From an uncultured Eubacteriales bacterium (lineage in GTDB: Bacteria; Bacillota; Clostridia; Tissierellales; Peptoniphilaceae), in contig UQDI01000030.1 in the NCBI GenBank assembly GCA_900539725.1, positions 1 to 17,432 on the forward strand: a DNA stretch of 17,432 bases, given 5' to 3'. The notes beneath the pieces are model-generated. The model made no database searches, had not been told where the DNA came from, and saw only the letters and a list, made by a program, of their open reading frames with translations. Positions 14,401 to 17,432 of this stretch are shown in pieces (the stretch's first letter is position 1; each line of letters opens with the position of its first letter). The position numbers and the translations under genes were made by a program.

Positions 14401-17065
14401 GAAGAATAAATTGACATTTGAAGCAAAGGATGAGAGCGGTTTAAGAGAAGTCATTGTTAAAAATGCAGATAAAGTCATTGAAAAGAATACAGATGGCTCA
14501 TACGCAATTGAAGACGGGGCGGATCTTAATGATATAACTGTGGAAGCTATTGACTACGGCTACAACAGATACAAAACAACTCTTAAGATGCTTCTAGAAG
14601 GAAACAGCTCTTCATTAAAGGTAAATATAAAACTTATTAACAAGGATGATCCTGAGTTTAAGCTTATATACAAGATATATGACGAAAGTGGAAGAGAGTT
14701 CTACGAGGACAACCTAGCTCCAGGCACTTACACTATGAAGATCACTAAGCCTGAGGAAATCTACGAGATCAAAACTATCAACGATGCAAGCATTGAGAAT
14801 ATCGAGCTTAAAGACGGTGTATACGTATATGAATTTACAGTAGAAGAAAATAAAGTGACAGAAGTTAATATTGACGTAGAAAAGCTAGACGCCTACTACG
14901 TATACTTCTGGGTATATGGTAGTCACAGAGACTTCCACGGCATTAAGCTAGTTAATACGGCAGATGAAAGTAAAGTTATAGAGCTAGAGAGAAGTATAGG
15001 CGAAGACAGCCCAACATACTTTGGACCAAAGGTTTATGAAAAGCTAGTACCATACGGCGAGTACAAAATTGTTTGTGACGCAGACATGGATAATTACAAG
15101 TATGACGTTCAAAGAGAGAAGGCAAAAACTGACGGAACTAACGAATATGTAGAGGCTGACCTAAAGACTTTGAAAGTAGATGCAAAAAGCGTTCTAAACG
15201 CTACTGGAAACATTTCATACAAAGTAGATGTGACTAAAAAGACAATGACTTTGAATATACTTGGTGATAATCTAGATAAAGCTAAGTTTAAGCTAGTTAA
15301 AGATGGTACAGATAGAGACATGAAAAAAGCGCTCAACACACTACCATCTAAAGACATAGGAACGAGCGCGGAAGTAGATCCTGAAGACTTCGCATTAGTT
15401 GCACTACCAGAAGAAGGCTACTATGCAGAGCCACCTATGTATTTACTAGAGCTAGGCAATAGTAGTAGAATAACAAGTTTCCCTAGCAAATCTTTCTACA
15501 ACTTCAAAGGTGACAAAGTTGATTTACCTTTAGATATACACAAGTCAGAAGGCTTTGGAAGCTTGAAGATAAGTGATAACTCAGAAGAGCTTGGCTACAA
15601 GCAAGAGTACACAGTAGAAGACTTAAGAAGCTACTATGGTATGGGCGGTAAAACATACACAGACCTTAGTCATTTACCAGAAGGTAGCTATGTTGTAAGA
15701 CCGAAGTTTGACGAGCACAGCTCACATATAACAGAAGATATATTTAAGTTTGTAACAGTAAGAGCAGATAAAGAAGCTATAGCAAGCTTTAAATTTGAAG
15801 CAATACCAGAACCACAATTTGATGGTTTTGCATTGATTACTTCAGAAGAAGAGCTTAAGATAAAAGCCAAAGATCTTAGCAGTGGAGATGTTCAAGAGCT
15901 ACAAGCAAGGCCTGATGAAGGAAAGTATACTTACTACTTGATGGGAAATAAAGGTATATATGAGCTTATAGTTAACGATGGTAACGACGAAGGATATGAC
16001 TATCCTAAGTACGTCATGGTTATAGGCGAATCAGTTATAGAGGTAAAGAAAGCTCATAAAGAAGAACAAACAAATCCAGACGCAGACAAGATTAAAGAGG
16101 CACTTGACGAGCTTCACAAACTTATAGACGAGGCAAAGGCCATAGACGAGGCTAAATACACAGAAGACTCAGTTAACAGGCTTAAAGAAACTATATCACA
16201 AGTTGATAAAGACTACGACACTCTTGCTGAGCTTGAAGGAGCTATAGACGCGTTAAAGCAAGCTATGAGTAAACTAGAAGAAAAGCCAGTTGAGCCAAAT
16301 CCAGATCCACAGCCACAACCAGAGCCATATGAACCGTACGAACCATATGAACCATATGAACCATATAGACCAGAACCAAAACCATATAGACCAAGCAAAC
16401 CTAGTGAACCATCTAAGCCTATAAACAATAAGGATGACAAAAAAGATGAAAAACCAGTTGAAACAAAGAAGGATTTAGGTATTATTACTGAATATCCTAT
16501 TAACCCAGTTGAACTAAGAGACGTGCCAAAGGGTCCTGAAGGCGAAGCGGTTAGAAACCTAGTTTCTTACGGCATCATCAAGGGTATGGGCAACGGTAAG
16601 TTCCAAGGCAATAAAACTATAACTAGAGCTATGGTTACAAGAGTCTTTATGCTTATTAGCAAGGACAAAGCCATTGACAAAGACGTTTACTTCAGTGATG
16701 TTACAAATGATAAATGGTACGCTGAATCAGTTAAGTGGGCCGCAGCTAAGGGCATCATCGCTGGCTACACTGACGGTACATTCAAGGCTGACAAGAAAGT
16801 TACTAGACAAGAGTTCTGCGTAATGCTAATGAACTTACTAAAGGCCAATGGCATTGAGCTTGAATCTGTAGTTCCAGTTGACGAAACAGACTTTGCTAAG
16901 GCTGATAGCTGGGCAAAGGACGCGATGATTGCTATGAAGAGAGCTGGACTTGTAAATGTTGAAGCGAATGGCAAGTTTGGTCCGCAAAGTAAGTTTACGA
17001 GAGAAGAATTAGCTAAGACTATTGATTTATTGATTAAGTTAATCAGTCTTAAAGAAAATAAATAA
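11417..17065 (+). CDS. SLH-anchored subtilisin-like cell-envelope serine protease (S8 family), 1882 aa
   Basis: Signal peptide 1-23 (MKKTMSIILAMLMILSSV, cleavage near VFA). A prodomain-like region (about 45-155) follows. The S8 catalytic domain has Asp200 (VAVIDSGFD), His269 (SHGQHVAG), oxyanion Asn373 (VAAGNE) and Ser603 (SGTSMATPHVSGG), so all catalytic residues are present. A PA domain (about 450-548) is inserted between Asn and Ser, as in lactocepin and C5a peptidase. After it come an Fn3-like domain (about 690-810), Ig-like domains starting with ISPNKDGYADT (about 880), further beta-rich regions, a helical FIVAR-like segment (about 1553-1625), a Pro/Tyr/Glu spacer, and three SLH domains (about 1701-1755, 1758-1815, 1825-1876; TITRAM, TDGTFKADKKVTRQE, KFGPQSKFTREE). 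The protein is expected to be a wall-bound protease acting on extracellular proteins or peptides; its substrate is unknown. Translation begins at the second of two duplicated start sites. Confidence 0.95.
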   Translation: MKKTMSIILAMLMILSSVNVFALSSNQEIYVLNEGNEDTYINDKVASLIRQSDGKIDNEDEVHVLFRLNQEYFREFGQMIDASRLYSEEGIKEQLDFAHMAIAKAVNDFKSRGFVFDVIDEFTVLLLGFDTKVSFRDAKNMASLDFVESATIQKTIMKPAFKGDGPRFRAYSTEQSRDIIGNEAVYSKFKGEGTIVAVIDSGFDVDHEAFYLSEEGKAKAVYDEADIEKLKNDGILKQGRYFSEKIPFGCNYFPESNPEKLKQRSLNSHGQHVAGSIAANKVHVRYDGVDRELVGVAPEAQLALMRVFSDDNPGTDPSIYVKALEDCVKLKVTAVNMSIGSPAGDATQIDKDTTDALDRLAKAGCVVAVAAGNETAFGMGHELHPFKDNPDYGILGNPAAAEKSFAVASVENGFTVQDYFVNKTASGEQNYAIKWSVDTSDDSMTEPEYDTEYDMVYVGLGREEDYNENNYDVSGKIALIERGVNTFENKVDTAIKHDAKAVLIYNHEDGGDQFIGMANTWNKSVPVASLYYSTGMALRNSGGKVIFKKGKVELNNPLAGQISIFSSFGLSSDGSFKPEITAPGGNILSLGNNNTYNVQSGTSMATPHVSGGLALARSMVDERFPDLPVEEKWQRIRNLLMSTAQIHFDGDAATSPRRQGAGIMKLQNALTTKAILLGDGGETKLMRRKASNLEKLDFKIQNLSNEELTYNYKAIVVADELNGDYYTYMTRKLKDIPYGEIKLGANETKNVSVTIDTSDFAGELKEEMPNGYFIDGFVVFESTNQSEPEISIPFITFVGDLEKLTYFEKPVYDLAKEGKLPYYWNEKATMHIAGINDTGVPNNDFTHLYTYVEDKSEILGQAKDFTNQNPTFYDKRVISPNKDGYADTLSASYTLLRSGHVSAYVYKLDENGHKEADPIACLLEDEYMTKNFGSSMMPLSYSLGRSFPDAKTTLKDGDYVLSLKAYSNKNNPADDVDMKFTVDTKKPTITNASFAKNKLTFEAKDESGLREVIVKNADKVIEKNTDGSYAIEDGADLNDITVEAIDYGYNRYKTTLKMLLEGNSSSLKVNIKLINKDDPEFKLIYKIYDESGREFYEDNLAPGTYTMKITKPEEIYEIKTINDASIENIELKDGVYVYEFTVEENKVTEVNIDVEKLDAYYVYFWVYGSHRDFHGIKLVNTADESKVIELERSIGEDSPTYFGPKVYEKLVPYGEYKIVCDADMDNYKYDVQREKAKTDGTNEYVEADLKTLKVDAKSVLNATGNISYKVDVTKKTMTLNILGDNLDKAKFKLVKDGTDRDMKKALNTLPSKDIGTSAEVDPEDFALVALPEEGYYAEPPMYLLELGNSSRITSFPSKSFYNFKGDKVDLPLDIHKSEGFGSLKISDNSEELGYKQEYTVEDLRSYYGMGGKTYTDLSHLPEGSYVVRPKFDEHSSHITEDIFKFVTVRADKEAIASFKFEAIPEPQFDGFALITSEEELKIKAKDLSSGDVQELQARPDEGKYTYYLMGNKGIYELIVNDGNDEGYDYPKYVMVIGESVIEVKKAHKEEQTNPDADKIKEALDELHKLIDEAKAIDEAKYTEDSVNRLKETISQVDKDYDTLAELEGAIDALKQAMSKLEEKPVEPNPDPQPQPEPYEPYEPYEPYEPYRPEPKPYRPSKPSEPSKPINNKDDKKDEKPVETKKDLGIITEYPINPVELRDVPKGPEGEAVRNLVSYGIIKGMGNGKFQGNKTITRAMVTRVFMLISKDKAIDKDVYFSDVTNDKWYAESVKWAAAKGIIAGYTDGTFKADKKVTRQEFCVMLMNLLKANGIELESVVPVDETDFAKADSWAKDAMIAMKRAGLVNVEANGKFGPQSKFTREELAKTIDLLIKLISLKENK
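16325..16369 (+). repeat. 9-bp tandem repeat encoding Pro-Tyr-Glu units
   Basis: Four units of CCATATGAA-type sequence plus a final Pro-Tyr-Arg unit, in the spacer between the FIVAR-like helices and the SLH domains. One unit has CCGTAC instead of CCATAT. The frame-preserving 9-bp period allows length variation by slippage. Confidence 0.85.
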
Positions 17066-17088
17066 TTTTGCACAACGCTTAGTGCAAA
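17066..17088 (+). other. Hairpin immediately after the protease stop
   Basis: TTTGCAC (17067-17073) pairs with GTGCAAA (17082-17088) around an 8-nt loop. It is followed by GATTCTTAAG rather than a T-tract, so termination here would be weak. The post-hairpin sequence loosely resembles the GGTTCTTC that follows hairpins elsewhere in the window. Confidence 0.5.
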
Positions 17089-17110
17089 GATTCTTAAGTC
17101 CATGCACCAA

Positions 17111-17198
17111 GAGAACAAGTGTTAGCGATGTTCGATTGGCTATGCATGCCTTATGCCAGAGTTTACAAAGAGATGGAACGTTAGTGAACGTCGATTTG
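17111..17198 (+). repeat. Degenerate direct repeat in the non-coding 3' region
   Basis: GAACAAGTGTTAGCGATG then TTCGATT (from about 17111) is echoed by GAACGTTAGTGAACG then TCGATT (from about 17176), with an ACGTT-AGTG-AACGT hairpin (17178-17191) in the second. No coding potential is recognised here. Confidence 0.35.
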
Positions 17199-17210
17199 AT
17201 TAAACTTACG

Positions 17211-17270
17211 GCCGGGACCCATTCAAAGCTAATCTTTGTAAATGGGTGAGTTTCTTCTTTTCCTGCGAAA
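17211..17270 (+). repeat. GGTTC-family hairpin element behind the protease gene
   Basis: GCCGGG, then ACCCATT (17217-17223) pairing with AATGGGT (17241-17247) and CAAAG pairing with CTTTG around a CTAAT loop, with a 2-nt TA bulge. GTTTCTTCTTTTC and CTGCGAAATTT follow. The hairpin matches that at 10811-10842, with C-G replaced by T-A at the same pair. The right flank matches the copy behind msrAB. Confidence 0.7.
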
Positions 17271-17343
17271 TTTACTCGGTGTATAATTTGATAAAACACT
17301 TTTCGCTATACACGCAAAACAAAAACCACAAAATAAAAATCAC

Positions 17344-17375
17344 AGAGCTTATCCTAATCAGATAGGCTCTTTTTT
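17344..17375 (+). terminator. Intrinsic terminator
   Basis: AGAGC-T-TATC (17344-17353) pairs with GATA-G-GCTCT (17361-17370) through a T-G wobble, with a 7-nt loop and a T-tract to 17375. It is the first clear terminator after the protease gene, about 280 nt past its stop. Confidence 0.8.
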
Positions 17376-17398
17376 GTGGCTCTATGTCAAATATTGGG

Positions 17399-17427
17399 GA
17401 GACTTATTGATTTAAGTCTCTCTTTTT
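17399..17427 (+). terminator. Second intrinsic terminator in tandem
   Basis: GAGACTTA (17399-17406), a 6-nt loop, TAAGTCTC (17413-17420), then TCTTTTT. It lies 23 nt after the previous terminator in the same direction, with no gene between them. Confidence 0.75.
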
Positions 17428-17432
17428 ACGTT

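Noticed and set aside
16213..16440. Minus-strand Gly/Ser/Tyr-rich open frame
   Set aside because: It is the antisense shadow of the Pro-Tyr-Glu spacer of the protease and lacks a ribosome site.

Overview
The window is AT-rich, low-GC DNA with Firmicutes-type signals: strong AGGAGG/AGGTGAT ribosome sites, TTGNNN-N16/17-TATAAT promoters, and large exported proteins anchored by S-layer homology (SLH) domains. The InlB-type repeats, Rib-like modules and SLH anchors suggest an anaerobic coccus-like member of Tissierellia (Peptoniphilaceae and relatives). This is an inference from protein style; no rRNA gene is present to confirm it.

Layout. (1) Positions 1-6984 (+) hold two adjacent giant surface-protein genes. 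The first is 5'-truncated by the window edge and shows no anchor. The second, 12 bp further on, has a signal peptide, many repeat modules and three C-terminal SLH domains. (2) Positions 6985-7346 are a non-coding convergent junction: two large palindromic elements sharing one core in opposite orientation, with a strong terminator between them. (3) Positions 7347-9969 (-) hold a small membrane protein with its own promoter and, upstream, a two-gene operon of a luciferase-like flavin monooxygenase and a fused methionine sulfoxide reductase MsrAB. (4) Positions 9970-10138 are a divergent control region with direct repeats, a palindrome and a clear promoter. (5) Positions 10139-10774 (+) encode a one-helix membrane protein with a YARHG domain, followed by a hairpin-rich intergenic stretch. 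(6) Positions 11060-11257 (+) encode a small DUF4177 protein. (7) Positions 11417-17065 (+) encode a 1882-residue SLH-anchored subtilisin-like cell-envelope protease preceded by a 51-bp tandem duplication of its own translation start. (8) Positions 17066-17432 hold more hairpin elements and two terminators.

The surface proteins probably act outside the cell (adhesion, substrate proteolysis). The Msr/monooxygenase operon is intracellular redox maintenance, with a possible membrane-anchored MsrAB isoform if its UGA stop is leaky.

The most unusual signals are non-coding. Most genes here end in, or just before, a structured 3' element. At least two copies share the left end ATTTCGC(G/A)TTAAAAT, which supplies the terminal Ile-Ser-(Arg/His)-stop codons. 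Several copies carry hairpins bracketed by GGTTC, and two of these hairpins differ by a compensatory base-pair change. No tRNA, rRNA, CRISPR array, insertion sequence or phage gene was seen.
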